Below, piece after piece: positions 1 through 6,261 of a DNA stretch of 12,216 nucleotides. The stretch spans positions 1 to 12,216 of the forward strand of contig CAYYNP010000296.1 in NCBI GenBank assembly GCA_964472545.1, read 5' to 3'. Position numbers and translations under genes: made by a program. Below the pieces are notes generated by a model. That model saw only the letters and a list, made by a program, of their open reading frames with translations. It was not told where the DNA came from and made no database searches. This stretch comes from CAYYNP01 sp964472545 (GTDB taxonomy: Bacteria > Planctomycetota > Planctomycetia > Pirellulales > Thermoguttaceae). How positions within the stretch are numbered: the first letter of the stretch is position 1; the number at the start of each line of letters is the position of its first letter.

Positions 1-3
1 GCA

Positions 4-50
4 CCGAGCCGGGAAGTTCGTCGGCAGGTTCCGTGTTGATTCCGGCTCGG
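4..50. repeat. Long-range inverted repeat, possible terminator of an upstream gene
   Basis: Arms CCGAGCCGG (4-12) and CCGGCTCGG (42-50) are perfectly complementary over 9 bp. The stem can be extended by a G-T wobble (13/41) and an A-T pair (14/40), leaving a loop of about 25 nt. A short T run (63-66) follows 12 nt after the stem. It could terminate a gene lying left of the window or fold in the leader of the hydrolase gene. The loop is long and the T run is short and distant, so a standard intrinsic terminator is doubtful. Confidence 0.3.
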
Positions 51-141
51 AGCCAATCCCCCTTTTCCACTCCCGCGAATCGACTGTGTAGTTCTCCTGG
101 CCCCAGGCCCCCGAACAGTCGCGTCGGGGTTTTCGATACGC

Positions 142-147
142 TATACT
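142..147 (+). promoter_or_regulatory. Candidate -10 box for the glycoside hydrolase gene
   Basis: TATACT at 142-147, in the context GCTATACTC, matches the sigma-70 -10 consensus at 5 of 6 positions. It lies about 85 bp before the start codon. No convincing -35 box stands 16-18 bp upstream, where the sequence is GC-rich. It would give a leader of roughly 80 nt. This rests on consensus matching only. Confidence 0.35.
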
Positions 148-233
148 CTGGCGCTAGTGTCCGTTTGATTTGATCAACTGCCGTTTGCCGCGCGGCCGGG
201 CGCAACCACCGGTCGCGGCTTTGTGAGGTCATG

Positions 234-1844
234 ATGAAATTCCATCGATCGCTCTTCGCGTTTTTCGTGTTCTTCGTGGCAGTTTGCTCGCCGCAGCTTC
301 TCGCGGCAACGGCCGACAAACCCTACGACACGTCCCGCTGGGTCGGCGCCAACTACACGCCGGCCTATTGCGTCAACGCCGTGCAACTCTGGCACGACTT
401 CCGCCCCGAGGTAATCGACCGCGAACTGGCCGCGGCCAAGAAGTACTACGGGATCACCTCGCTACGGGTCTACTTGCACAACATCCCTTATGAAGCCGAG
501 AAGGAGAAGTTCCTTCAGCGGATCGAGCAGTTCCTTGCCATCTGCGACCGCTACCGCATCCGGCCCGGCTTCGTCTTCTTCGACGACTGCTGGAACCACA
601 CGGGCGTCGAACTCGAATCGCCGCCGCCGGTCAAAGGACGCCACAACGGCCGCTGGGCCGCCTGCCCCCAGGATCGCCAGCGGACCGAAGAAGACCTGCC
701 GAAGATCCAGGCCTACGTGCAAGACGTCGTGGCCGCCCATCGCCGCGACGGCCGCGTGTTGTGGTGGGAGATTTTTAACGAGCCGCGAAGGAACGCCGAG
801 TACTCCGCCAGGCTGCGAAAGCTGGGCTACGCCTGGATCAAAGAACTCGAACCGATCCAACCGGTAATCTGCTGCTGGGACGACAGTGCGGAGACCGACA
901 TCGTCGACGCCCACAACTACAACAACAACTTCGCCGGCTGGGATCGCCAGGCCGACTTGAATCCGGCCAAGGGCACCGTCTTCACCGAGGCCGGCGCCCG
1001 CTGGTACGCCCCGCGCCGCAGCAACGCCGAGCCGATCGAGGTAATCCACTGGCTTCAGGGGCGCCGCGCGGCCAAGAAGACCGTGCCGGGCGTCTATCTC
1101 TGTTGGGAACTGATGGTCGGCAACTCGAACTGCCGCTGGTACTGGGGCACCAAAGACGACACGCCCGAGCCGACCGTTCCCTGGTGTGGGCTGATGTGGC
1201 CCGACGCCACGCCCGTCTCGCTGGCCGAGGCCGAAGCGATCCGCCGCTACACGACCGGCGAGTCGAAGGCCCTCTTCTTCGACGACTTCCAAAACGCCCC
1301 ACCGCCCATCCGCCGCCCCGGCTGGACGGCCCACGGCAGCCTCGGCAGCGGCGGCAGCGGCGTGATGCCACTCGACGCCGGCATGAAGATGCTCGCCGGC
1401 GACACCGAGTGGACCGACTACGTCATCGAAGCGGTGGTGATGCTCCGCAGCGAAGAGCAGGGCAACGCGGGGCTCGTCTTCCGCGCCAACGACCCCGGCC
1501 CCGGCCACGACGAGCTTCGCGGCTACTACGTCGGCTTCGACACCAAGCAACTCCACCTCGGCAAGCTCGAAAACAACTGGCAGCCGCTAGCCGCCTTCAA
1601 CCTCGAAAAGCTCGACTGCCGCGTGGTCCCCGGCGTCTGGAACCAGATCCGCGTATCGGTCGAAGGCCCCTACATCCGCGTCTGGTTCAACCGCATGCAC
1701 CCTTCGGCCGATAAGGACCGCGGTCTGCGCATCGACTACACCGACAAAAAGTCTCCCATCCTCTCCGGCAACGTCGGCCTGCGAGCCCACCGCGTCGACG
1801 CCTGGTTCGACAACGTCGTGGTGCTGCCTGGCGAGACCCTGTAG
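234..1844 (+). CDS. Secreted GH5-like glycoside hydrolase with C-terminal LamG/DUF1080-like domain
   Basis: This is a probable exported polysaccharide-degrading enzyme of 536 residues. The start is placed at the second of two adjacent ATGs (231 and 234), because GAGGT at 225-229 is too close to the first. A signal peptide is clear: MKFHR, a Phe-rich hydrophobic core, then cleavage near LLA|AT (about residue 25). Residues about 30-345 resemble a clan GH-A (beta/alpha)8 barrel. WWEIFNEP at 177-184 carries the NEP motif, whose Glu183 is the expected acid/base. VFTEAG around 249-254 offers Glu252 as the likely nucleophile. Residues about 347-536 (FFDDFQ to AWFDNVVVLPG) look like the jelly-roll LamG/CBM66-like domain that databases often call 3-keto-disaccharide hydrolase or DUF1080; here it probably binds sugar. 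The substrate cannot be read from sequence. A mannanase-like or beta-glucanase role is possible, and the barrel is divergent enough that the GH5 assignment is only likely. The gene seems to be transcribed alone. Confidence 0.75.
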   Translation: MKFHRSLFAFFVFFVAVCSPQLLAATADKPYDTSRWVGANYTPAYCVNAVQLWHDFRPEVIDRELAAAKKYYGITSLRVYLHNIPYEAEKEKFLQRIEQFLAICDRYRIRPGFVFFDDCWNHTGVELESPPPVKGRHNGRWAACPQDRQRTEEDLPKIQAYVQDVVAAHRRDGRVLWWEIFNEPRRNAEYSARLRKLGYAWIKELEPIQPVICCWDDSAETDIVDAHNYNNNFAGWDRQADLNPAKGTVFTEAGARWYAPRRSNAEPIEVIHWLQGRRAAKKTVPGVYLCWELMVGNSNCRWYWGTKDDTPEPTVPWCGLMWPDATPVSLAEAEAIRRYTTGESKALFFDDFQNAPPPIRRPGWTAHGSLGSGGSGVMPLDAGMKMLAGDTEWTDYVIEAVVMLRSEEQGNAGLVFRANDPGPGHDELRGYYVGFDTKQLHLGKLENNWQPLAAFNLEKLDCRVVPGVWNQIRVSVEGPYIRVWFNRMHPSADKDRGLRIDYTDKKSPILSGNVGLRAHRVDAWFDNVVVLPGETL

Positions 1845-1888
1845 CCGAAGTCGCGAGGGGTTGGCCCGCGTTGGGTGCCACTGCTGGC

Positions 1889-1918
1889 TTGCCCGTTGGT
1901 GCTGAGTGATGTTACGAT
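1889..1918 (+). promoter_or_regulatory. Candidate promoter for the small membrane protein gene
   Basis: TTGCCC (1889-1894) and TACGAT (1913-1918) are separated by 18 bp, each matching the sigma-70 consensus at 4 of 6 positions. Transcription from here would start near 1925, which removes the upstream in-frame GTG (1906) and ATG (1909) and leaves ATG 1966 with a leader of about 40 nt. This is weak evidence from consensus matching alone. Confidence 0.3.
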
Positions 1919-1965
1919 ACGACCGACGAACCGGCGCACACTTTCGCGGCGGGCTATCACAGACA

Positions 1966-2391
1966 ATGCTGAATTCACGACAAAGATATTGGCTCCGCAA
2001 TTACGCGCGGCGACTCCACACGGGCGTTTTCTTGATCGGGCTTGGCGGCATACTCTGGCTGGTCGCGGTCACGGGCGTTCAACTATCGCTTGCCGTAACT
2101 GCGGTAGCTATCAGCGTCTCGCTGGCCTACGGATTGATCGTGTGCCAAGTCTACCTCTCGCTCGCCTTTCGCACCGGCTTCGGCCATAGCGTTTTGTGGG
2201 GTGCGGTAGCGGGAATTCTATATCAATACATCGCCGTATTGTCGGTGTCCGTGGCAATTGAGTTTGCCGTGCCGCTTGCGCCCCGGCATCCGCTGCGCGA
2301 CACGCTGCTCAGCATTCTCTTAGCCGTCGGAACGCACTGGAGGCTCTGGAGAAAGAAGCTCACCAAGAAGCAACAGCCCGGCACCGGATGA
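1966..2391 (+). CDS. Small integral membrane protein of unknown function
   Basis: I do not recognise the family. The product is 141 residues from ATG 1966. A GTG at 1906 followed by ATG 1909 would add 20 residues (RYDRRTGAHFRGG), but that extension is hydrophilic and overlaps the candidate -10 box. The protein opens with a basic stretch (MLNSRQRYWLRNYARRLH). Three hydrophobic segments follow, at about 19-38, 40-63 and 73-100. A short amphipathic segment (LRDTLLSILLAVG) and a very basic tail (WRLWRKKLTKKQQ) come next. Positive charges at both ends fit a cytoplasmic C-terminus under the positive-inside rule, but with three spans the N-terminus topology is then uncertain. There are no catalytic motifs or cysteine pairs. 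The gene lies 121 bp behind the hydrolase and converges with the kinase gene. The lack of frame breaks and the coherent hydrophobic pattern suggest a real gene. Confidence 0.6.
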   Translation: MLNSRQRYWLRNYARRLHTGVFLIGLGGILWLVAVTGVQLSLAVTAVAISVSLAYGLIVCQVYLSLAFRTGFGHSVLWGAVAGILYQYIAVLSVSVAIEFAVPLAPRHPLRDTLLSILLAVGTHWRLWRKKLTKKQQPGTG

Positions 2392-2420
2392 CTCGGCGTC
2401 GACGGCACCGCCAGCCGTTG

Positions 2421-2440
2421 CCACTCGTTCTCCACTCGTT
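2421..2440 (+). repeat. Direct repeat of CCACTCGTT at the palindrome edge
   Basis: CCACTCGTT occurs at 2421-2429 and again at 2432-2440, the second copy running into the left arm of the first palindrome. The same CCACTCGTTCCC leads into the third palindrome at 6117-6128. This suggests that the repeat unit includes the CCACT flank and was partly duplicated here. Confidence 0.5.
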
Positions 2441-2462
2441 CCCAAACTCCAATTTGGGAACG
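2437..2462. repeat. REP-like palindrome, copy 1
   Basis: Perfect 10-bp arms CGTTCCCAAA (2437-2446) and TTTGGGAACG (2453-2462) enclose a 6-nt loop (CTCCAA). It sits in the gap between the convergent membrane protein and kinase genes. The arm sequence is the same in copy 2 and similar in copy 3, so this belongs to a dispersed family. No T run follows on either strand, so a standard intrinsic terminator is not supported. Confidence 0.75.
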
Positions 2463-2472
2463 GGCGTTCACT

Positions 2473-2512
2473 AAGCTCTGCTTGGCCGTGTGGGCATCGG
2501 AAGCGGAGCTTC
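2473..2512. repeat. Two degenerate short palindromes between copies 1 and 2
   Basis: AAGCTCTGCTT (2473-2483) and GAAGCGGAGCTTC (2500-2512) are small hairpins with 3-nt loops. CGTTC precedes the first and CTGGGAGG follows the second, which recalls the flanks of the intact copies. They may be decayed members of the same repeat family, making a cluster of four alternating units in about 130 bp. This link is inferred from arrangement and partial flank similarity. Confidence 0.35.
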
Positions 2513-2521
2513 TGGGAGGTG

Positions 2522-2547
2522 CGTTCCCAAAAGGGAGTTTGGGAACG
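2522..2547. repeat. REP-like palindrome, copy 2 (inverted relative to copy 1)
   Basis: Arms CGTTCCCAAA (2522-2531) and TTTGGGAACG (2538-2547) are identical to copy 1 and enclose a 6-nt loop (AGGGAG). The reverse complement reads CCTCGTTCCCAAACTCCC, matching the left side of copy 1, so the two copies are in mirror orientation. It lies 48 bp beyond the kinase stop codon and could form a structure at the 3' end of that transcript. Confidence 0.75.
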
Positions 2548-2595
2548 AGGTCAAGAGGCGAGCACGTCGTAACGGCTCAACTCCGTCTGCCCCGG

Positions 2596-5217
2596 TCACC
2601 TCTCATCTGCACGACGGCCGCCCTCGGTCTCGTCCTCGGGCTGGCTCGCGTCCTCCGACAACGCTGCCCGGGCGGCGCGCGATTTCCGTAGAACGTCCAG
2701 GTCGACGTGGGTCGCCTGGCCGTTGTTGGCCAGCGGCTCGTACTTGCCGATCGCCGCGTCGTACCACCGGGCGGCGTCTTCCGGTTTGCGCTGAAGCCGC
2801 GCAGCGTCCCCCAAGTTCTTGTAGGTCCAGCCCAGGATGGCCTGGCAGTGCGGCATGTCGGGATGCGTGTCGGCAATCGGCTCGATAGTCCTCCGCGCCG
2901 TATCGAACTGCTCGGTCGCTTCGCGCAACTGCCCACCGGCTTTCAGCATGACGCCCAGGCCGTTCAGCGCGACCGTCATCTTGGTCTGAACGCCGAGATC
3001 CACGCGATACCCGGCGGGCAAACCTCCCATGATGTCCACGGCCGCTTGCGCCGTCTCTGCCGCCTCATCGGCGGCGCTGATGCCATTGATCAAAGCGATG
3101 ACTATGGTTTTGCCAACCAGCGCCTCCGCGTGCACTTCCTGCAGCTCGGGGGAATCGCCGCGCTCGTCGGCCAGCAGCTTTCGGAGCCTCAGCGTCTCTT
3201 GCAGGATTTCCTCCGCCCGCGGTAGTTGTTGCTTGGCCATGTAGACGTGTGCCAGGCTCGTACGGACACTCAACCGCTGAATCAGGTTATCGAGCAACTC
3301 GGGGTGGTGCTTGGCCAAGTCGTCTCGGATCTGTAGGGCGTCGGTGATCGCGCGAAATGCCCGGTCCAGGTCCTGCGTAATGAGGTACTGCATGCCCTGT
3401 TTGTGGAGAACGGCCGCCAGTTCGTTGCGGTGTTGGGCCACGTTGGGCTCGCGGCGGATCACATCGGTCCAAAGTGCGATCGAGCGGTCGTAGGCCTCGG
3501 CGACCTTGTCGAACCGCTCCAAACGGCGGTTGATGTCGCCAACCCGCGAATAGGCGCGGGCATGTTCAAGTTGAAGTTGCGGGTCCCCGGGCCGCTCTTC
3601 GACGAACCGTTCAAAGAACTCGCAGGCGGCCTCCAGCAGTGCGTTGCGAAGCGTCTCCAGGCCGTGCGCCTTCATGCGGGGATCTTCCCCGACCAAGGTG
3701 AGAAACCGATCGACCGCCTCGCGGGCGAGGCGAAAGTTCCGCTGGGCCGCTTCCTTCTGCTCTTCGGCAATCGCCCTTTGTTGTTCCGCTTCGACGGCCC
3801 GCGCCTGGGCAACGCCGCGCTGGTCCTCGGCCTCCTGCCGCAGCGACGCTTCGCGAAAGAAGGCGACCGTCGTCACCGTGGTCACCGCCATCGACAGCAA
3901 CACGGCCGCGGCCCCCAGCCCCGCCACCATCGGCTTTCGCTTACACCACCGCCAGAGGCGGGTTGCCCGGCCGATCGGCCGGGCACGGATCGGCTCCGCC
4001 CGCAGGAACCGCGACAGCTCCTCGGCCAACTCGGCGGCCGTGGCGTAGCGCCGCGACGGCTCCTTCTGCAGACACTTCAAACAGATCGTCTCCAGGTCCC
4101 TCGGCACGCTGCCGTTGAGCTTGCGTGGCGCCGGCGGCTCGTCGTTGATGACCTGATGCACCAACATGCGGGCGTTGCCGCGAAAGGGCGGCTCGCCGGT
4201 GATCAGCTCGAAGAGAATTACGCCCAGCGAGTAGACGTCCGTACGGCGGTCGGACACGTGGGCCTGCCCCTGGGCCTGTTCGGGCGACATGTAGGCCGGC
4301 GTGCCGAGCACCTGGCCGTCGAGCGTCATGGTGATCTCGCCGGCCTCCCGCTTGGCCAGACCGAAATCGACGATGTGCGGCTCGCCGTCGGTGTCCAGCA
4401 GGATGTTCGACGGCTTCAAGTCGCGGTGGACCACGCCCGATTCGTGCGCGTGGTGCAGGCCGCCGGCGATCTTCACGCACAGTTCGGCGGCCTCGCGAAA
4501 CGACATCGGCTCCGCACTCAACTGATCGCCCAGCGATCTGCCGGCAATGAAATCGCTGACGATGTAGACGTCGTCCCCCTCGCGGCCCACCTCGTGCACG
4601 GTCACGATATTGGGATGCCGCAGTTGGGCCGCCGCTCGGGCTTCGCGGAAGAAATACTCGGTCTCGATCGCCGAGAGTTGACCCTTGCGGGGCACCTTCA
4701 GCGCCACGGTCCGGTCGAGTTCCGTGTCGCGGGCCTTCCAAACCGTCCCAAAGCCTCCGGTCCCCAAGTGCTCGACGGTCTCGAAGTGCCCGATCGTTTC
4801 GACCGTGGGTCGCGTGTACGTCGCGCCCTCGTCGCCGGCCAGGCTGAAATGGCTGCCGCAAGAGCCGCAGGTGATGTCCGTGAACGGCACGTCGGCCACC
4901 AGCACCACCGGATGGTGGCAGTGTGGGCAGCGAATGCGCAGGCCCTGTTGTTCGGCCGGCTGGTCAGGCGGCCCTTGGGACGGTTGCCGATCGGTCCCGT
5001 CTTGCTGCTCGACCTTTTGCCGTGCCGCGGCAATCACCCGCAGTTTGTGCAGCTCTTCGGCCAACTCGGGCAGTAAATCCGCATGGGCCTCGATGACCGA
5101 CTCGTCGGTGAGCGTCTTGCCTGCCCCCCGTTGAGCCAGACAATCGGCCATCACCCGCTGAATCTGCTGCGACCGTTCGTCCGGCGCAGTCTCGTCGCGA
5201 TGGGTGTCTTCGGACAT
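2596..5217 (-). CDS. Membrane Ser/Thr protein kinase with zinc ribbon and C-terminal TPR region
   Basis: This 873-residue Hanks-type kinase would phosphorylate Ser/Thr on partner proteins. Residues 1-70 are helical. CPHC (97-100) and CGSC (117-120) form a likely zinc ribbon. The kinase domain spans about 143-405 and keeps the key residues: glycine loop LGTGGFGTV (151-159), Lys174, Glu192, HRD 264-266 with Lys268 and Asn271, DFG 284-286, and SPE 311-313. It should therefore be active. One transmembrane helix (about 429-453) follows a basic stretch (RWCKRKP), placing the kinase inside and the rest probably outside. Residues 454-500 are Glu/Gln/Arg-rich and likely coiled coil. About 520-850 holds TPR-like helical pairs. 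The start has a strong GGAGGT 5 nt upstream (5223-5228). The sigma factor gene lies 24 bp upstream on the same strand, so the two are probably cotranscribed. Kinases linked to ECF sigma genes are known in Planctomycetes; the target here is not shown by sequence. Confidence 0.93.
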   Translation of the reverse strand: MSEDTHRDETAPDERSQQIQRVMADCLAQRGAGKTLTDESVIEAHADLLPELAEELHKLRVIAAARQKVEQQDGTDRQPSQGPPDQPAEQQGLRIRCPHCHHPVVLVADVPFTDITCGSCGSHFSLAGDEGATYTRPTVETIGHFETVEHLGTGGFGTVWKARDTELDRTVALKVPRKGQLSAIETEYFFREARAAAQLRHPNIVTVHEVGREGDDVYIVSDFIAGRSLGDQLSAEPMSFREAAELCVKIAGGLHHAHESGVVHRDLKPSNILLDTDGEPHIVDFGLAKREAGEITMTLDGQVLGTPAYMSPEQAQGQAHVSDRRTDVYSLGVILFELITGEPPFRGNARMLVHQVINDEPPAPRKLNGSVPRDLETICLKCLQKEPSRRYATAAELAEELSRFLRAEPIRARPIGRATRLWRWCKRKPMVAGLGAAAVLLSMAVTTVTTVAFFREASLRQEAEDQRGVAQARAVEAEQQRAIAEEQKEAAQRNFRLAREAVDRFLTLVGEDPRMKAHGLETLRNALLEAACEFFERFVEERPGDPQLQLEHARAYSRVGDINRRLERFDKVAEAYDRSIALWTDVIRREPNVAQHRNELAAVLHKQGMQYLITQDLDRAFRAITDALQIRDDLAKHHPELLDNLIQRLSVRTSLAHVYMAKQQLPRAEEILQETLRLRKLLADERGDSPELQEVHAEALVGKTIVIALINGISAADEAAETAQAAVDIMGGLPAGYRVDLGVQTKMTVALNGLGVMLKAGGQLREATEQFDTARRTIEPIADTHPDMPHCQAILGWTYKNLGDAARLQRKPEDAARWYDAAIGKYEPLANNGQATHVDLDVLRKSRAARAALSEDASQPEDETEGGRRADER

Positions 5218-5222
5218 GATCG

Positions 5223-5228
5223 ACCTCC
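5223..5228 (-). promoter_or_regulatory. Strong ribosome binding site of the kinase gene
   Basis: On the minus strand GGAGGT lies 5 nt before the kinase ATG, within the 24-bp gap behind the sigma factor stop. It fixes the kinase start and supports independent, efficient translation from a shared transcript. Confidence 0.75.
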
Positions 5229-5241
5229 GTCGGGCAGCGTC

Positions 5242-5874
5242 CTACTTCTTGCTCAGCCATAGTGTGGAGCGACCCAGCGCGTCGCGCAGGCTCTGCTTGG
5301 CCCGCTGCACCAGTCCGCGCACCGCCGCCGGGCTGCGCTGCATGGCGGCGGCCGTTTCGTCGATGCTCTTGCCGTTAAGCATGCACATTCGGATCGCCTC
5401 GCGCTGGCCGGCCGGCAGTCCGGCGATGCCCACCTGGATCGCCCGAACCGCCTCGCGCCGAGCCGCCGTACGGCCCGGCGTGAAGTCGTGATCCGAGAGC
5501 AATTTCACCAAGTCGACGGCCGAATCATCCTGATCGCCCGGGGCAGCGTCCAACTGCCGCCAGCCGCCGCCGCGTTTCTGGCGCCGTAGTCCTCGGACCA
5601 TGTCCTGCAACTGATGGTCGGCCAGCGCATTAGTCCAGGCGACAAACGAGCGCACGGAGCGCGCGGCACATCGCTCAATATCGCGCATCGCCCGAATAAA
5701 CGTCTCCTGCAAGACGTCCTCGACGCCCAGCACCCGGGCGAGCGGCCCGGTCAGCTTCGGCTCGATGCGGCGAGCGAGCCGCGCGTAGTGCATCAGCAGC
5801 AGTTGCTCCAGCGCGAAGCGGTCGCCACCGGTCGCCCGAACGATCAAATCCCGTTGTGCCGCGTCTTCGCACAT
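5242..5874 (-). CDS. ECF-type RNA polymerase sigma factor
   Basis: A 210-residue sigma-70 family factor of the extracytoplasmic-function type, which would direct RNA polymerase to a dedicated promoter set. Region 2 is recognisable at about 25-100: LGVEDVLQETFIRAM carries the DVLQETF core-binding signature, followed by RSFVAWTNALADHQLQDMVR. A linker rich in Asp and Gly (about 100-140) follows. Region 4 spans about 150-205: LPAGQREAIRMCM, then the helix-turn-helix IDETAAAMQRSPAAVRGLVQRAKQSLRDAL. No anti-sigma gene or C-terminal extension is seen. The kinase gene directly downstream suggests regulation by phosphorylation, as proposed for planctomycete sigma factors linked to Ser/Thr kinases. The start codon has only a purine-rich GGGAAG (5880-5885) in front of it, much weaker than the kinase site. 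The pair could respond to an envelope signal sensed by the kinase's outer domain, which is inference. Confidence 0.92.
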   Translation of the reverse strand: MCEDAAQRDLIVRATGGDRFALEQLLLMHYARLARRIEPKLTGPLARVLGVEDVLQETFIRAMRDIERCAARSVRSFVAWTNALADHQLQDMVRGLRRQKRGGGWRQLDAAPGDQDDSAVDLVKLLSDHDFTPGRTAARREAVRAIQVGIAGLPAGQREAIRMCMLNGKSIDETAAAMQRSPAAVRGLVQRAKQSLRDALGRSTLWLSKK

Positions 5875-5998
5875 GCCGACTTCCCGATGCTGGCTAAGCC
5901 CTCAACCCAAAAGGCCTCACAAACATCCACCCACGCAACGCGCACGCTGCAGCGCAGGGCTCAAATCCCATGCCGCGCTGTGGTGACCTACGGAGTCC

Positions 5999-6026
5999 AT
6001 TGTAACCCCCGAGAAGTGTGAGTGAA
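5999..6026 (-). promoter_or_regulatory. Candidate promoter of the sigma factor-kinase operon
   Basis: Read on the minus strand, TTCACT (6021-6026) and TACAAT (5999-6004) are 16 bp apart. The -10 matches consensus at 5 of 6 positions and the -35 at 4 of 6. Transcription would begin near 5992, giving a leader of about 118 nt before the sigma factor start. A sigma factor that controls itself might use a different motif, so this is tentative. Confidence 0.38.
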
Positions 6027-6119
6027 TAGAAGCATGATTTAGATAATGATGTTTATCCGCTGCGATCCGGCGACCCCGGTGTTCGGAGGAGGCTGCTTGT
6101 GGTCGTTCTTCTGTTTCCA

Positions 6120-6149
6120 CTCGTTCCCGAATTGGAATTTGGGAGCGAG
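6120..6149. repeat. REP-like palindrome, copy 3
   Basis: CTCGTTCCCGAAT (6120-6132) pairs with ATTTGGGAGCGAG (6137-6149) around a 4-nt loop (TGGA). This is a 13-bp stem with two G-T pairs. Both arms resemble copies 1 and 2 (CTCGTTCCC and TTTGGGA), and the CCACT flank is shared with copy 1. It stands just upstream of the candidate promoter of the WD40 gene and upstream of the sigma operon on the other strand. Confidence 0.65.
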
Positions 6150-6161
6150 GTCGAAGGTCTC

Positions 6162-6189
6162 TTGACACACGGCGTCGGCCCGCTACGTT
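6162..6189 (+). promoter_or_regulatory. Candidate promoter of the secreted WD40 protein gene
   Basis: A perfect TTGACA (6162-6167) is followed after 16 bp by TACGTT (6184-6189), which matches the -10 consensus at 3 of 6. The leader would be about 65 nt. The -35 box is striking and the -10 is poor, so a factor-assisted or alternative-sigma promoter is possible. Confidence 0.38.
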
Positions 6190-6250
6190 CACGGGTGTTG
6201 TGTCCATCTCGGTCCATGGTATTGAGATTGCCCAGCGATTCCCTGGGTGC

Positions 6251-6256
6251 AGGAGG
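6251..6256 (+). promoter_or_regulatory. Ribosome binding site deciding the WD40 gene start
   Basis: AGGAGG lies 5 nt upstream of ATG 6262. The in-frame GTG at 6247 overlaps this site and has no site of its own, so the ATG at 6262 is preferred. The choice also places the signal peptide exactly at the N-terminus. Confidence 0.85.
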
Positions 6257-6261
6257 CCATC

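Larger units (their letters stand above)
5875..6261. other. Divergent intergenic region between sigma factor and WD40 genes
   Basis: This 387-bp gap separates divergently transcribed genes. It holds a candidate minus-strand promoter (5999-6026), the third REP-like palindrome (6120-6149), a candidate plus-strand promoter (6162-6189) and the WD40 gene's ribosome binding site. An AT-richer patch lies around 6021-6056. I see no convincing small gene: the open frames crossing it on both strands lack ribosome binding sites and have low-complexity Arg/Ser-rich products. Confidence 0.6.

Noticed and set aside
462..1556. Long open frame (364 aa) on the minus strand inside the hydrolase gene
   Set aside because: It is antisense to a gene with a signal peptide and active-site motifs, and its product is a Val/Ala/Gly/Arg-rich string without domains, typical of the opposite strand of high-GC genes.
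2437..2547. Reading the palindromes as a CRISPR array or as intrinsic terminators
   Set aside because: There are only two intact units in opposite orientation, without equal spacers or cas genes. The stems are not followed by T runs on either strand.
3941..4861. 306-aa open frame on the minus strand in another frame of the kinase gene
   Set aside because: It overlaps the conserved kinase domain out of frame and is Arg/Gly-rich low-complexity sequence.
3403..5076. 557-aa open frame on the plus strand across the kinase gene
   Set aside because: It is antisense to clear kinase and TPR sequence, has no ribosome binding site, and its product is Arg/Leu/Gly-rich with no recognisable pattern.
6247..6261. 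GTG at 6247 as the start of the WD40 protein
   Set aside because: The strong AGGAGG at 6251-6256 would then be inside the coding region, and the signal peptide fits ATG 6262.
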